DNA of 64,000 bases from positions 310,001-374,000 of the forward strand of contig NZ_JAMXSF010000001.1 of the NCBI RefSeq assembly GCF_024124545.1, read 5' to 3'. Below, in pieces: positions 35,198 through 44,351 of this stretch (position 1 is the stretch's first letter; every line of letters starts with the position of its first letter). Position numbers and translations under genes: made by a program. The notes below the pieces were generated by a model that was not told the origin of the DNA, searched no databases, and saw only the letters and a program-made list of their open reading frames with translations. This DNA is from Pseudoalteromonas sp. XMcav2-N (GTDB lineage: Bacteria > Pseudomonadota > Gammaproteobacteria > Enterobacterales > Alteromonadaceae).

Positions 35198-35890
35198 TTA
35201 GCTGATTATGCCTTGTAACAGTGTAAAAAGCATTGGTACCCAGCTTGCGGTGATGACCGCACTGATTATCATCGCGGCAGAAGCAAAGGCACCTGCTGCC
35301 GGGTGATGTTCCATGGCTGCAGCGGTACCAATTGCATGGCAGGCCACGCCCAAAGCTATGCCTTTAGCCTGCGGTTTGGTTACGCCTGCAAGGGTGAACA
35401 ACGACAAGCCGAAAACGCCTCCCAGCACACCAATCAGGATCACCATGATGGCGGCTATCCCGGGAAAACCACTGAGTGAATCAGTCACAATAAGCGTGAT
35501 AGGTGTGGTGACTGACAGGGCCATTAAAGACGCTGTGAGTGTACCGGGGGCGCTAAATAACTGACAAAGGCAAAAGGCAATCAGTGTTGCACAGGTGATC
35601 CCGATAAAGCTACTGAGACTAATGAGCAACAGGTATGGACGAATGGTGTGGAGTTGTTGGTAAAGGGGCAGAGCAAGTGCAACCACCGCGACTTCAAGAA
35701 AGAAGCTGACAGGCTTAGTGGCATTACGATAGTCAATGTAATCGATATCGCCAGATAGCAGCGTAGTGCTGATAATCAAAATGCATAACAACACGGGATT
35801 AAACAGGGGAGAGTGCCAGCTTTGATTTACCCGTCGCATAAGGGCAAATAACACCAGAGTAAAAGTGCAACCCAAAAGTAGATTAATCAT
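35198..35890 (-). CDS. lrgB: LrgB/CidB-family membrane protein
   Basis: 230 residues, about eight membrane segments. GIALGVACHAIGTAAAMEHH and SVTTPITLIVTDSLSGFPGI are the family signature (YohK/LrgB). Linked to murein hydrolase control or glycolate/pyruvate export in other bacteria. Its ATGATTAA start overlaps the lrgA stop by 8 bases, so the two are translated together. Confidence 0.9.
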   Translation of the reverse strand: MINLLLGCTFTLVLFALMRRVNQSWHSPLFNPVLLCILIISTTLLSGDIDYIDYRNATKPVSFFLEVAVVALALPLYQQLHTIRPYLLLISLSSFIGITCATLIAFCLCQLFSAPGTLTASLMALSVTTPITLIVTDSLSGFPGIAAIMVILIGVLGGVFGLSLFTLAGVTKPQAKGIALGVACHAIGTAAAMEHHPAAGAFASAAMIISAVITASWVPMLFTLLQGIIS

Positions 35891-36239
35891 GGTATCTGCC
35901 CAGACTTGCCAGTTTACCTGTCAGTAAGAGGCCCAGTACGGGTACCAGGATCAGGACACTCACCAGCAGCCAGGCATTTTGGCTAAACACCTCCAGATAA
36001 CTGATAAGGCCGACCCCTGCGGGTATAAAAAATAGTGCCATGTATTTTAATATTGGGCCGCAAGATGGAAGTAAGTATTTACTTTTAAGTATGCCTGATT
36101 GCAATAAACCAAATAACAGCAACATGCCCAACAGAGGAGCAGGTAAACTTAAAGCCAGTGCAGCTGTGAGCAGCCTGGCAGCCCAGAGGCACCCGATAAG
36201 AATGCTAAGGGATGCGATAAATCGCAGAGTAATCATCAT
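35883..36239 (-). CDS. lrgA: LrgA/CidA-family holin-like membrane protein
   Basis: 118 residues with four membrane helices; LPAPLLGMLLLFGLLQSG and FFIPAGVGLISYLEVF are typical of LrgA/YohJ. Holin-like partner of LrgB. The frame can begin at GTG 36248, but ATG 36239 or 36236 is more likely. Confidence 0.88.
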   Translation of the reverse strand: MMITLRFIASLSILIGCLWAARLLTAALALSLPAPLLGMLLLFGLLQSGILKSKYLLPSCGPILKYMALFFIPAGVGLISYLEVFSQNAWLLVSVLILVPVLGLLLTGKLASLGRYHD

Positions 36240-36309
36240 AAGGGACACTCAAGAGATTAAATCTAATGTCATTCTCGGTGGCAATTGTATCGCTCACAAT
36301 GCGACTTTC

Positions 36310-37104
36310 TTACCATTTTTTGCGCTGGTCAAATGGCCTGGGCTGCTCCGTATGACGACCGTTGTGCATGGCAATTCGTGTGTTTTTTGACAGTAGCAAC
36401 TTAATCTGAAACCAGGTCTCCTGCCACAGCAGTTTTCGGCGCCGGGGATGATAGGCGGTGTTATATAAGTGTTTGATGGCGGCCAGAGCATCCGGAGAAA
36501 TAGCCCTCACCTGGGTGAGACGTTGTTGGATGGCGAGCAATGGATCGTCGCTGACTTGTGTGATTAACCCCAACTCGCGGGCTTGTTCGGCATCAATGCG
36601 TTGTGGGTTAGAAGCCAGCCAAAGCGCCTGATCATGATTTAATATACCCGGCAGCAGTATGCTAGTACTCATATCCGGACACAGGCCCCAGCGTGATTCC
36701 ATAATGGCAAATCGAGCATCTGGCGCTGCAATGCGGTAATCGGCGCCGAGTGCAATATGCAATCCGCCGCCCAGACAATTCCCACGCACCAGGGCAAACA
36801 CGGGCACCGGCAGTGCACGCCACCCCAGTGCGACTCGTTGCACAAGATTGGCATTGCCTGGTAACCATTTAAACAATAGCGATAAAATGTTAGCTGGCTT
36901 GTTCATGACAGCGCCCACATCCAGGCCAGAACAAAAGTGCTGCCCCTGACCTTGGAGTACAACAGCACGCAATTGACGATTGCGTTTTAGTTTGCGGATG
37001 ATGTTATCCAACTGTTTGAACATGTCATAAGACAAAGCATTCTGTTTTTCGGGTCTGTCGAGGGTAACCCAGGCGATACCATCAATTGTCTCTAACTGGA
37101 CCAT
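36310..37104 (-). CDS. Crotonase-family enoyl-CoA hydratase/isomerase
   Basis: 264 residues. The oxyanion-hole segments QHFCSGLDVGAVM and NCLGGGLHIALGADYRIA and the core RWGLCPDM mark the crotonase fold. The glutamates that serve as acid/base in true hydratases are not clearly in place (ESRWGLCPDMS), so the reaction is uncertain. ATG 37104 with AAGGA is used. Not part of a fatty-acid operon here. Confidence 0.8.
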   Translation of the reverse strand: MVQLETIDGIAWVTLDRPEKQNALSYDMFKQLDNIIRKLKRNRQLRAVVLQGQGQHFCSGLDVGAVMNKPANILSLLFKWLPGNANLVQRVALGWRALPVPVFALVRGNCLGGGLHIALGADYRIAAPDARFAIMESRWGLCPDMSTSILLPGILNHDQALWLASNPQRIDAEQARELGLITQVSDDPLLAIQQRLTQVRAISPDALAAIKHLYNTAYHPRRRKLLWQETWFQIKLLLSKNTRIAMHNGRHTEQPRPFDQRKKW

Positions 37105-37330
37105 GTGTTTTTCCTTCTTTCGCACATCATTATTATTCTGACAGCTTGCAGGGCAAGCATAGAGTAATTACTTTAGCGGTGCCAGTGGTAATTAGTGTGC
37201 AGACTGGATAGCAAATTGGCTATTTTCATGTAACTGAGCGGTATTTTTGTTAAAACTAACTAAAAGCCGTAGCTTTGCAAATTTGCAATTTGCTACTATA
37301 CCCCTCAATTTTGACAGGCGAGGTGATGTA

Positions 37331-37648
37331 ATGTCTGCACGTTTAAGTTCCATCGAAGAAGTGAGCCAGCAAGCCTATGATATTTTCTTAGAGCTTGCCC
37401 CTGATAATCTTACAGTCGAGGACATTGAGCTATTCAATGCCCACAGTGAAGAGCTGGGATATATTGAAGACAGTGTTCCTGATGAGAGTTGGGCGTCGCT
37501 GGTGGCGTATGAACAGGAGACGGAAGCCGAACATTTTGTTCAGGTTGCCGTAGGTCTGGAAACGGAGCAAGGTGATGTGATGTTTGCCAAAATACTGATC
37601 AGCCGTGATTTAGATGCCCCGTTTTGCCACATAGTTTGGAAGCAGTAA
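37331..37648 (+). CDS. DUF440 dsDNA-mimic family protein (YciU/HI1450)
   Basis: 105 residues, strongly acidic. The core QQAYDIFLELAPDNLTVEDI and the end CHIVWKQ match HI1450/YciU, whose surface charges imitate double-stranded DNA and which may bind HU. The real start is ATG 37331 with GAGGTGA; the frame continues 28 codons upstream without support. Confidence 0.85.
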   Translation: MSARLSSIEEVSQQAYDIFLELAPDNLTVEDIELFNAHSEELGYIEDSVPDESWASLVAYEQETEAEHFVQVAVGLETEQGDVMFAKILISRDLDAPFCHIVWKQ

Positions 37649-37662
37649 GAGAAACCAGCTCA

Positions 37663-38490
37663 GTGAAGTACACCCTTTTTTTCCTATACTGCGCTGGATT
37701 CTTGTTCAGCGTGAACGCACTTGCTGTCGATCCATTCGAAGATTTTCATAAATATGGTGAGCTGTCAGATGAAGAGATCCACGCTCTGCACGAAGGTGAG
37801 TTTTTATATGGTGATGTAGAGTTTGGTGTGTTGCTCAATCGCGGTAATACCAGTAATACCGCGTTTAAACTTAAGAGCAATCTGTATCAGGATTTTAAGT
37901 ACTGGCGCAACCAGTTTAAGGTCGATGGCATGTATCGCCGTGAAGTTGATCCGGACACCAACCTTGAAGATGAAACAGCTTCTCGTTACTTCCTGTCAGC
38001 GCAGGGCAATTATAAAATAGGGCAGAAGAATACTTCGCTATTTGTTTATGGGGATTACGAGGTCGACAAGTTTAACGGTCGAGAATATACCACAACATTT
38101 GCAGTTGGTTATGGTAATCGCATCTTTGAAGGACGAAAGAATACGGTCGACTTAGACATCGGACCGGGTCTGTCTATGTATCGACGCGAAGATGAGACGG
38201 AGCTAGAACCAGATCAAGAACGCGTTGAAAGAGGTCATTTGCTGCGAGCCGCATTGCAGTGGGAGCGAACTGTATCTAAGCGCACTCGTTTTAATCAGGA
38301 TGTTAGCTATGAAAGATCACTGTCGGGTCTCGGGGCGCGTATTTTATCTGAAACAGCACTGATCAGTCAGGTAATGGGCGGTGTGTCCATGAAGGTGGCC
38401 TATACCTTTCGATATCACTCTCAGCCAGAAGAAGACAAAGAGAAAGTGGATAGCGAAGTTGGTGTCACACTTGTTTATAGTTTTAATTAA
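37663..38490 (+). CDS. DUF481-family outer-membrane protein
   Basis: 275 residues with a signal peptide (cleaved after VNALA) and a beta-barrel of the DUF481/YdiY group (GDVEFGVLLNRGNTSNTAFK, VGVTLVYSFN with terminal Asn after Phe). Related proteins are induced by salt. It probably starts at GTG 37663, where the signal peptide begins. Followed 13 bp later by a membrane protein gene in one operon. Confidence 0.82.
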   Translation: MKYTLFFLYCAGFLFSVNALAVDPFEDFHKYGELSDEEIHALHEGEFLYGDVEFGVLLNRGNTSNTAFKLKSNLYQDFKYWRNQFKVDGMYRREVDPDTNLEDETASRYFLSAQGNYKIGQKNTSLFVYGDYEVDKFNGREYTTTFAVGYGNRIFEGRKNTVDLDIGPGLSMYRREDETELEPDQERVERGHLLRAALQWERTVSKRTRFNQDVSYERSLSGLGARILSETALISQVMGGVSMKVAYTFRYHSQPEEDKEKVDSEVGVTLVYSFN

Positions 38491-38503
38491 GGTGGTTTAG
38501 CTG

Positions 38504-38944
38504 ATGTACAAAAAGACCCAATGGTCCTGGATAATTTGGATGTTTCTTACGTGGTTTGCCACTTTTGTCGCACTTGCGATATTTTTGTTGGGCCATAACA
38601 CACTGCTGTATGGTTTCATCGGCATACTCGCCCTGATCGGCTATTTGTTTTATGGATTAACGCTTGAAGTCAACAAAGAACAGCGGACGGTCAGCTGGTG
38701 GTTTGGCCCGGGGATCCTGAAAAAGACAGTCAAAGTGAATGAGCTGCAATCATTTTCCGCGGTAACAAATTCATTCCGCCATGGGATTGGCGTAAAGATC
38801 ACTCATGATGGCTGGGTGTACGCTGCACATGGTTTTAAAGCCATTGAGTTTGTACTGGCCGATGGGTCTAAATATCGCATTGGTACGAATGATCAGAGTG
38901 GTATACTTGCAGCCCTTGAGGAAGTTGAAAAAAGCGCCAAGTAG
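38504..38944 (+). CDS. Membrane protein of unknown function with PH-like tail
   Basis: 146 residues: two membrane helices near 9-30 and 34-55, then a soluble part of beta character (RTVSWWFGPGILKKTVKVNE, GIGVKITHDGWVYA, EFVLADGSKYRIGT) resembling a short bacterial PH-like domain. Its stop codon lies in the loop of its own terminator hairpin. Function unknown. Confidence 0.75.
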   Translation: MYKKTQWSWIIWMFLTWFATFVALAIFLLGHNTLLYGFIGILALIGYLFYGLTLEVNKEQRTVSWWFGPGILKKTVKVNELQSFSAVTNSFRHGIGVKITHDGWVYAAHGFKAIEFVLADGSKYRIGTNDQSGILAALEEVEKSAK

Positions 38945-38955
38945 GCGCTTTTTTG
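38929..38955 (+). terminator. Terminator overlapping the stop of the preceding gene
   Basis: AAAAGCGCC / GGCGCTTTT stem with the TAG stop in the loop and a T-run; last sense codons form the 5' arm. Confidence 0.85.
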
Positions 38956-38963
38956 TAGTCAAA

Positions 38964-39048
38964 TTCCAATCGTCTAAATTAAGTGTTCCTTCAAATTGAA
39001 CAAGTATTCTGGTCTTAATGCCGATTGGTACAAGTAAAATTGGTATTA
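38964..39048. repeat. MITE-like repeat, short copy, ending in the slyD stop codon
   Basis: Shares both ends with the repeat at 1556-1767: left part TTCCAAT...AATTAAGTGTTC and right part TCCTTCAAATTGAACA.GTATT ... AAATTGGTATTA. The roughly 150-bp middle of the longer copy is missing, so this looks like an internal-deletion derivative (with a 24-bp segment of its own before the right end). As in the other copy, its last TTA is the stop codon of the gene on the minus strand. Confidence 0.7.
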
Positions 39049-39531
39049 GTGCTGGTGGCCGCAGTCGCCCTCGCTGTGAACATGCCCATGGGCCAGTTCT
39101 TCTGATGTCGCCTCACGCACTTCCAGAATTTCAACATCAAAGTTCAGTGTGATACCTGCAAGGGGATGGTTACCATCAACGATGACGTCTTCACCTTCAA
39201 CACCAATTACAATGACAGTTTGCTCGCCTTCGTCTGTGGTAGCACGAAATTGCATACCTACTTCAACTTCCATATCCTCAAACATGCTTTTTGGTACCGC
39301 CTGCATCAGGTTATCGTGGCGTTCGCCGTAGCCATTTTGTGGTTCAACGGTAACGCTGAATTTGTCACCCGTTTGTTTGTTGATCAGGGCTTCTTCCAGA
39401 CCCGAGATTAAGTAACCCGTGCCGATGATAAACTCGAGTGGTTCATCATCGAAGGTGTTGTCTATGCTATTGTCGTCGTTGTCCAGCACCGCATAATGCA
39501 TTTTCACAACGGTATTTGGGGCAATTTTCAT
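39046..39531 (-). CDS. slyD: FKBP-type peptidyl-prolyl isomerase SlyD
   Basis: 161 residues. FKBP core (PLEFIIGTGYLISGLEEALI, VEPQNGYGERHDNLMQAVPK), an inserted IF domain and a His/Cys-rich metal-binding tail (HGHVHSEGDCGHQH). SlyD is a folding helper and nickel-binding factor in the cytosol. It lies 11 bp after ygfZ on the same strand. The stop codon is donated by the end of the adjacent repeat. Confidence 0.92.
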   Translation of the reverse strand: MKIAPNTVVKMHYAVLDNDDNSIDNTFDDEPLEFIIGTGYLISGLEEALINKQTGDKFSVTVEPQNGYGERHDNLMQAVPKSMFEDMEVEVGMQFRATTDEGEQTVIVIGVEGEDVIVDGNHPLAGITLNFDVEILEVREATSEELAHGHVHSEGDCGHQH

Positions 39532-39542
39532 AATCTATCCGC

Positions 39543-40460
39543 TTAATTGTCTTCTAAAGAGTACGGAAGTGGCTGCAATGTCAGCTGGACTTCCGGGTGC
39601 GTTTTAGCACGCAAAACTGATGATTCAGTTAAATCATTGGCCATCACTGCCAGCGCATAATAGTCCTGGCTTGCACTGTCGTAGGCCTGATGAAGTACTT
39701 TGCCTGCACGACGCCAGTTATCTCCATCTAATTGTATTTCCAACTCAGATTCTTGTGGGTGAGCTGCAGCCTGGCCTTTTACAATATACAAAGCTCGCTT
39801 GTTTTTGCCCAAATAACGCATCCGGGCTACTGTCTCCTGCCCAGTATAGCAGCCTTTTTTGAAGCTGATTGCGCCCAGTGCCTGAAGGTTAACCATTTGC
39901 GGCACATATTCATCAATACTGCTCTCACTTAGTTGTGGCTCACCGGCCAAAATTGACGCGGCTTCAAATGGCGTTGGGTCTGTGTGCAGGGCAATACCCT
40001 GTGGCAGCGCATAGCCATGTTCAACAATCAGGATTAAACGCTGATTGTCTAGCTTTAGCGCCTTATTTTTGCCATCAAACGTACAAGCATTAGCCTGCTG
40101 CGCAAACGTCAGCCCCAACAGCTCACAGGTTTCTGTCATCTCATCGGTTAACACGCCAATGACTTGGTGGTGTGTAATATCAATATCGACCTTCGCGAAT
40201 ACGCCGTATTTTTTCAGCTCCCGGCAGGATGCTTCTGTCTCCGCTTTTGAACCCAACAGCAGATATTGGTCATCTAACTTACTTAGCCTGAGTGTCGCCC
40301 ACAATTTGCCTTTAGGACTGCAGTGTCCGGCCCACAGGAAAGTATCATCCGTCAGCAGATTGAGATCCTGGGTGACCTGACCGTGCAGGTAACTCAACTT
40401 TTCGGAGCCGCTCACAGAGATCAATTGTAAAGAAAGAGGATATGCATTTGCTTGTGCCAT
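39543..40460 (-). CDS. ygfZ: tRNA-modifying folate-binding protein YgfZ
   Basis: 305 residues with the signature KGCYTGQETVARMRYLGKNK. YgfZ binds tetrahydrofolate and supports iron-sulfur proteins such as MiaB. It is divergent from sdhE (about 160 bp between them), as in E. coli, and likely forms an operon with slyD. Confidence 0.95.
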   Translation of the reverse strand: MAQANAYPLSLQLISVSGSEKLSYLHGQVTQDLNLLTDDTFLWAGHCSPKGKLWATLRLSKLDDQYLLLGSKAETEASCRELKKYGVFAKVDIDITHHQVIGVLTDEMTETCELLGLTFAQQANACTFDGKNKALKLDNQRLILIVEHGYALPQGIALHTDPTPFEAASILAGEPQLSESSIDEYVPQMVNLQALGAISFKKGCYTGQETVARMRYLGKNKRALYIVKGQAAAHPQESELEIQLDGDNWRRAGKVLHQAYDSASQDYYALAVMANDLTESSVLRAKTHPEVQLTLQPLPYSLEDN

Positions 40461-40621
40461 CTTATTGATCCTTGTTGAAGAAATTACCTAATGTTACCGT
40501 AAATATCGCATTCGAGATAGGCGCGAAAGACACGATTATTGTTTATTCGAACAGTTAACGGGCACCTCAGGATACGTTATAATTGCTGTGACATAATAAA
40601 ATTTAGGGGTATGTGGAAATT

Positions 40622-40873
40622 ATGGCTGAGTTGTATTCAAAGGCCCGCACAAAATGGGCATGTCGCCGTGGCATGCTGGAGCTGGATATTTTGCTGGAGC
40701 CTTTTGTTGATGAGGCGTATGATCAGCTATCAGAGCAGGATAAGCTGGTGTTCCAAAGATTATTGGAAGTCGAAGATCCCGATTTGTTTGCCTGGTTTAT
40801 GGGTCATGAAGCATGTCCGTATCCCGAGCTGGATGCTATGGTGAAATTCGTTCTTGACCGAGTCCGCGCTTAG
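40622..40873 (+). CDS. sdhE: FAD assembly factor SdhE
   Basis: 83 residues; RRGMLELDILLEPF includes the RGxxE motif that binds SdhA and promotes covalent flavinylation. Needed for succinate dehydrogenase and fumarate reductase. ATG 40622 is preferred; a GTG three codons earlier also opens the frame. It overlaps the next gene by 20 bases. Confidence 0.93.
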   Translation: MAELYSKARTKWACRRGMLELDILLEPFVDEAYDQLSEQDKLVFQRLLEVEDPDLFAWFMGHEACPYPELDAMVKFVLDRVRA

Positions 40874-41264
40874 CTTTTATTTCGAACACAATACACCTGA
40901 CCACAAAGTCTTTGTGGTCTTCTTTTGCTGTCTGGCGCTGGCTTTGAGTGTGGTCGCGCCAGCACTGTGGTGGTGGCATATCGGGACTTGCTTGTTAGGA
41001 TATGCCTGTGCCAGGCATCGTGCACATCAATACTTCATTTCAACAGGCCATCTGGGACTGTTGCCTGAGCATATGACAGTGATAGTGTCCGGAGGCCAGC
41101 AACAATGGCAGGGGCAGGTAAAAGCTGCACAGGTCTATTTTCATTGCGCGCTATTATTAACCGTTAAAACTGAGCAGCGAACCCGGCATATCGGCATTAT
41201 GCGCCATGCAATGAAAGAAGAGCATTGGCGACACTTGTGCCGGCATGTATTTGAGATGGCCTGA
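40854..41264 (+). CDS. ygfX: YgfX-like membrane protein
   Basis: 136 residues with two adjacent membrane helices (VFVVFFCCLALALSVVAPAL and WWWHIGTCLLGY) and a soluble C-terminal part. Size, topology and tight overlap with sdhE agree with YgfX (CptA). Sequence identity to E. coli YgfX is not obvious by eye. It starts at TTG 40854, inside sdhE. Confidence 0.65.
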   Translation: MTESALSFYFEHNTPDHKVFVVFFCCLALALSVVAPALWWWHIGTCLLGYACARHRAHQYFISTGHLGLLPEHMTVIVSGGQQQWQGQVKAAQVYFHCALLLTVKTEQRTRHIGIMRHAMKEEHWRHLCRHVFEMA

Positions 41265-41300
41265 GTCATTGGTGCAAGGCGATATCCTCAGGCATCAATA

Positions 41301-42911
41301 TCAACGTTTGATTTTACTGGGAGTCAATATCGTTGGTTTGGTTGTGTCTGCGCTTTGCGGAAAATCCAGTGTGTAATGCAGCCCTCTGCTTTCCTTTCTG
41401 TTCAGTGCACTACGAATAATTAACTCTGCTACCTGCACCAGATTTCGAAGCTCTAGCAGGTTATTACTGACTCTGAAGTGGGAGTAGTACTCCTGGATTT
41501 CCTGTTGTAATAATTCCACTCTGCGAAGTGCACGTTCCAGTCGCTTGGTTGAGCGTACAATGCCGACATAATCCCACATAAACAGTCTAAGTTCGTGCCA
41601 GTTATGGGTGATCACCACTTCTTCGTCTGAATCACTGACCTGACTTTCATCCCAGTCTGGCTGTGCAGGTGGCAACGGTTGTGTATCCAGCTTAGCAAGG
41701 ATGTCTTTCGCTGCAGCATGGGCAAATACAATGCACTCCAACAATGAATTACTCGCCATTCGATTGGCCCCATGTAATCCAGTGTAGGCCACTTCCCCGA
41801 TAGCGTAGAGGTTGCTAATGTCCGTCAGACCGTTGAAGTCGGTCATGACGCCACCGCAGGTGTAATGTGCGGCAGGAACGACTGGGATAGGCTCTTTGGT
41901 GATATCCAGCCCTACACTGAGGCACTTGGCGTATATGGTCGGAAAGTGTTCAATGATAAAGTCTTTGTCTTTATGAGAGATATCCAGATAGACGCAGTTG
42001 GCCCCCAGACGCTTCATTTCATAGTCGATCGCTCGGGCAACAACGTCACGAGGGGCCAGCTCTTCCCTGTCATCGAAATCCGGCATAAAGCGTGTGCCAT
42101 CCGGGCGCCTCAGTAATGCTCCTTCGCCACGCATAGCTTCGGTGATAAGGAAGTTCTGTAATTCAGGGTGATAAAGACTGGTTGGATGAAATTGATTGAA
42201 TTCCATATTCGCAACCCGGCAACCCGCTCGCCAAGCCATCGCAATGCCATCGCCACTGGAAACGTCCGGGTTCGATGTATAGAGGTACACTTTACTGGCA
42301 CCGCCCGTCGCAAGGGCGACAAACTTAGCGGTGACGGTTTCGACCTGGTTAGCGCGGCGATTGTAGACATAGAGCCCATGCGCGACTTTTTGCTCTTGTG
42401 CGCCATGCGTGATCAGGTCAATTGCATTGTATTGTTCCAGCAGGAGTATGTTGGGGTGCTCCTGAACACGTTCGATCAGTGTCGACTGCACGGCTTTACC
42501 CGTTGCATCAGCTGCATGAAGTATACGTCGATGGCTATGGCCTCCTTCGCGTGTCAGGTGGAAACGTTCCCGCCCTTTACTATCGAACTCCATGTCAAAC
42601 GGAACGCCCTGTTCAATCAACCACTTCAGGCATTGCTTCGCATTTGAGGCGGTGTAATGAACGGCTTCTCTGTCACACAGGCCCGCGCCTGCAGCCAGGG
42701 TGTCATCAACGTGAGACTCTATACTGTCGTTTTTCTTGTCAAACACCGCAGCAATGCCGCCCTGAGCATACAAGGTGGAGCCTTCACGAAGGTCGCCTTT
42801 ACTGAGTACCGTGACGCGGCAGGTGTTTGCCAAAGACAGAGCCAGGCTCAGCCCGGCTGCGCCGCTACCGACAATAATGACATCGGTTTGATGTTGAACT
42901 TGTTCTTTCAT
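41301..42911 (-). CDS. nadB: L-aspartate oxidase
   Basis: 536 residues. Oxidises aspartate to iminoaspartate for NAD synthesis. FAD-binding [14 protein letters not shown] at the N-terminus; [20 protein letters not shown], GHVxx-like [10 protein letters not shown] and [20 protein letters not shown] are diagnostic of NadB and related flavoproteins. Divergent from rpoE, the arrangement found in many gammaproteobacteria. Confidence 0.96.
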   Translation of the reverse strand: MKEQVQHQTDVIIVGSGAAGLSLALSLANTCRVTVLSKGDLREGSTLYAQGGIAAVFDKKNDSIESHVDDTLAAGAGLCDREAVHYTASNAKQCLKWLIEQGVPFDMEFDSKGRERFHLTREGGHSHRRILHAADATGKAVQSTLIERVQEHPNILLLEQYNAIDLITHGAQEQKVAHGLYVYNRRANQVETVTAKFVALATGGASKVYLYTSNPDVSSGDGIAMAWRAGCRVANMEFNQFHPTSLYHPELQNFLITEAMRGEGALLRRPDGTRFMPDFDDREELAPRDVVARAIDYEMKRLGANCVYLDISHKDKDFIIEHFPTIYAKCLSVGLDITKEPIPVVPAAHYTCGGVMTDFNGLTDISNLYAIGEVAYTGLHGANRMASNSLLECIVFAHAAAKDILAKLDTQPLPPAQPDWDESQVSDSDEEVVITHNWHELRLFMWDYVGIVRSTKRLERALRRVELLQQEIQEYYSHFRVSNNLLELRNLVQVAELIIRSALNRKESRGLHYTLDFPQSADTTKPTILTPSKIKR

Positions 42912-43065
42912 GTTAGTGGGTCTTAGCTAATTAAACCTTTTATTCTGCGTGTTCTGATAAGTCTGCTATGCTTAGCGCAGGGTTGCAGGTACTTGGAATA
43001 TTCCACACTGAATACGTTTATGACGTGTCAATACGGGGTATTTTAAAAAAAATATCAAAAAAACA

Positions 43066-43092
43066 GAACTTTTTATTCAGCACTTAGTCAGA
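43066..43092 (+). promoter_or_regulatory. Sigma-E-type promoter of rpoE
   Basis: GAACTT (43066-43071), 16-bp spacer, TCAGA (43088-43092), against the sigma-E consensus GAACTT-N16-TCTGA; one mismatch. It is about 80 bp before rpoE and gives positive autoregulation. Confidence 0.8.
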
Positions 43093-43169
43093 GTAGCTGT
43101 AAAAGATGGCAACAATGCGCGACAATGTGTGTGAAAAACAAGTAATAACAAAGAGGAGTACCGGCTCGA

Positions 43170-43751
43170 ATGAGCGAGCAGGATTTAGATTTAGAAATAG
43201 TTCGGCGTGTTCAGCAAGGAGATAAAAATGCGTTCAATTTGTTGGTTGCCAAATATCAGAACAAAGTAGCCGCATTAATCTCGCGATATGTGTCTAATTC
43301 AGGTGATGTAGCTGACGTAGCGCAAGAAGCGTTTATTAAGGCATATCGAGCTTTACCCAATTTTCGGGGAGACAGCGCATTTTATACCTGGCTGTATCGG
43401 ATTGCGGTTAACTGCTCAAAGAACTATTTAGTAGCCCAGGGGCGTAAGCCACCGGCAAATGATGTTGATGCTGAAGAGGCCGAATTTTACGACGGAGCTG
43501 ACCAGCTCAGGTCCAACGCTTCTCCGGAGAGCTTATTGCTAAGCGATGAGATTAAGGCGGTGATTTTCAGAACCATCGAGTCTTTACCCGATGATCTTAA
43601 AACCGCGATCACATTGCGAGAGATCGAGGGCATGAGCTATGAAGAAATTGCTGTTGTGATGGATTGTCCGGTAGGAACAGTCAGATCTCGGATTTTCAGG
43701 GCACGAGAAGCCATTGACAATAATATTAACCCACTCATAGGTAATAAGTAG
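43170..43751 (+). CDS. rpoE: RNA polymerase sigma factor RpoE (sigma-E)
   Basis: 193 residues with region 2 (DVADVAQEAFIKAYRALPNF, FYTWLYRIAVNCSKNYL) and region 4 (LREIEGMSYEEIAVVMDCPV, GTVRSRIFRAREAI) typical of ECF sigma factors; length and sequence match RpoE. Directs the envelope-stress response to misfolded outer-membrane proteins. GAGGAG precedes ATG 43170. First gene of rpoE-rseA-rseB-rseC. Confidence 0.96.
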   Translation: MSEQDLDLEIVRRVQQGDKNAFNLLVAKYQNKVAALISRYVSNSGDVADVAQEAFIKAYRALPNFRGDSAFYTWLYRIAVNCSKNYLVAQGRKPPANDVDAEEAEFYDGADQLRSNASPESLLLSDEIKAVIFRTIESLPDDLKTAITLREIEGMSYEEIAVVMDCPVGTVRSRIFRAREAIDNNINPLIGNK

Positions 43752-44351
43752 ATGACGCAATCAAACTTTAATGTCAAAGACGGGCAAGTGACATCCAGTA
43801 TACTTGATGCCGAACAGGCACTGGATAATGCCAGTCAGGCGCAGTTCGATGCAGAAAAGTTTGCCCGTTATGCTCTGATTGGCGACGCGATGCGTAGCCA
43901 GCAAAATCAGGCGCCTTGTATTGATATCACTGCCAGCCTGGCTGATGCACTTGCTGATGAGCCGACCTATGGCGAAAAGACCTCAGGACAGGAATTCCGG
44001 CAGGAGAATGCTGAGAATAAGGTAGTTGCGCTGTCCAGTTGGCGTAAACCTCTGGCTCAGGTGGCAATTGCCGCCAGTGTATCTCTGGTTGCTGTACTGG
44101 GCGTAAGTAATTATAGCCCTCAGGAACAAGCAAATAGTGATTTTCCTGTGTTACAATCAACGCCATTAACAGGTTCAGTTTCGCCAGTTAGCTTGTCGTC
44201 AGAGCCAGCTTTGGAAAGTGCAGAAAAAGGCCTGAGAGAACTGCAACAGCAACGTATTGGTGCGTTGGTACTTGAGCATCAGCGACAGTCCAGAATGGCG
44301 CATGCTCTGGCCCAACAAGCACAGGAAGAAAAAGAGGAACAAAAGAAGTAG
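43752..44351 (+). CDS. rseA: Anti-sigma-E factor RseA
   Basis: 199 residues. Cytoplasmic sigma-binding N-domain (about 1-95; KFARYALIGDAMRSQ), one membrane helix (VAIAASVSLVAVLGVSNY) and a periplasmic C-part where RseB and DegS act, ending in a Gln/Glu/Lys-rich coil. Its start follows the rpoE stop directly, which keeps their amounts matched. Confidence 0.9.
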   Translation: MTQSNFNVKDGQVTSSILDAEQALDNASQAQFDAEKFARYALIGDAMRSQQNQAPCIDITASLADALADEPTYGEKTSGQEFRQENAENKVVALSSWRKPLAQVAIAASVSLVAVLGVSNYSPQEQANSDFPVLQSTPLTGSVSPVSLSSEPALESAEKGLRELQQQRIGALVLEHQRQSRMAHALAQQAQEEKEEQKK

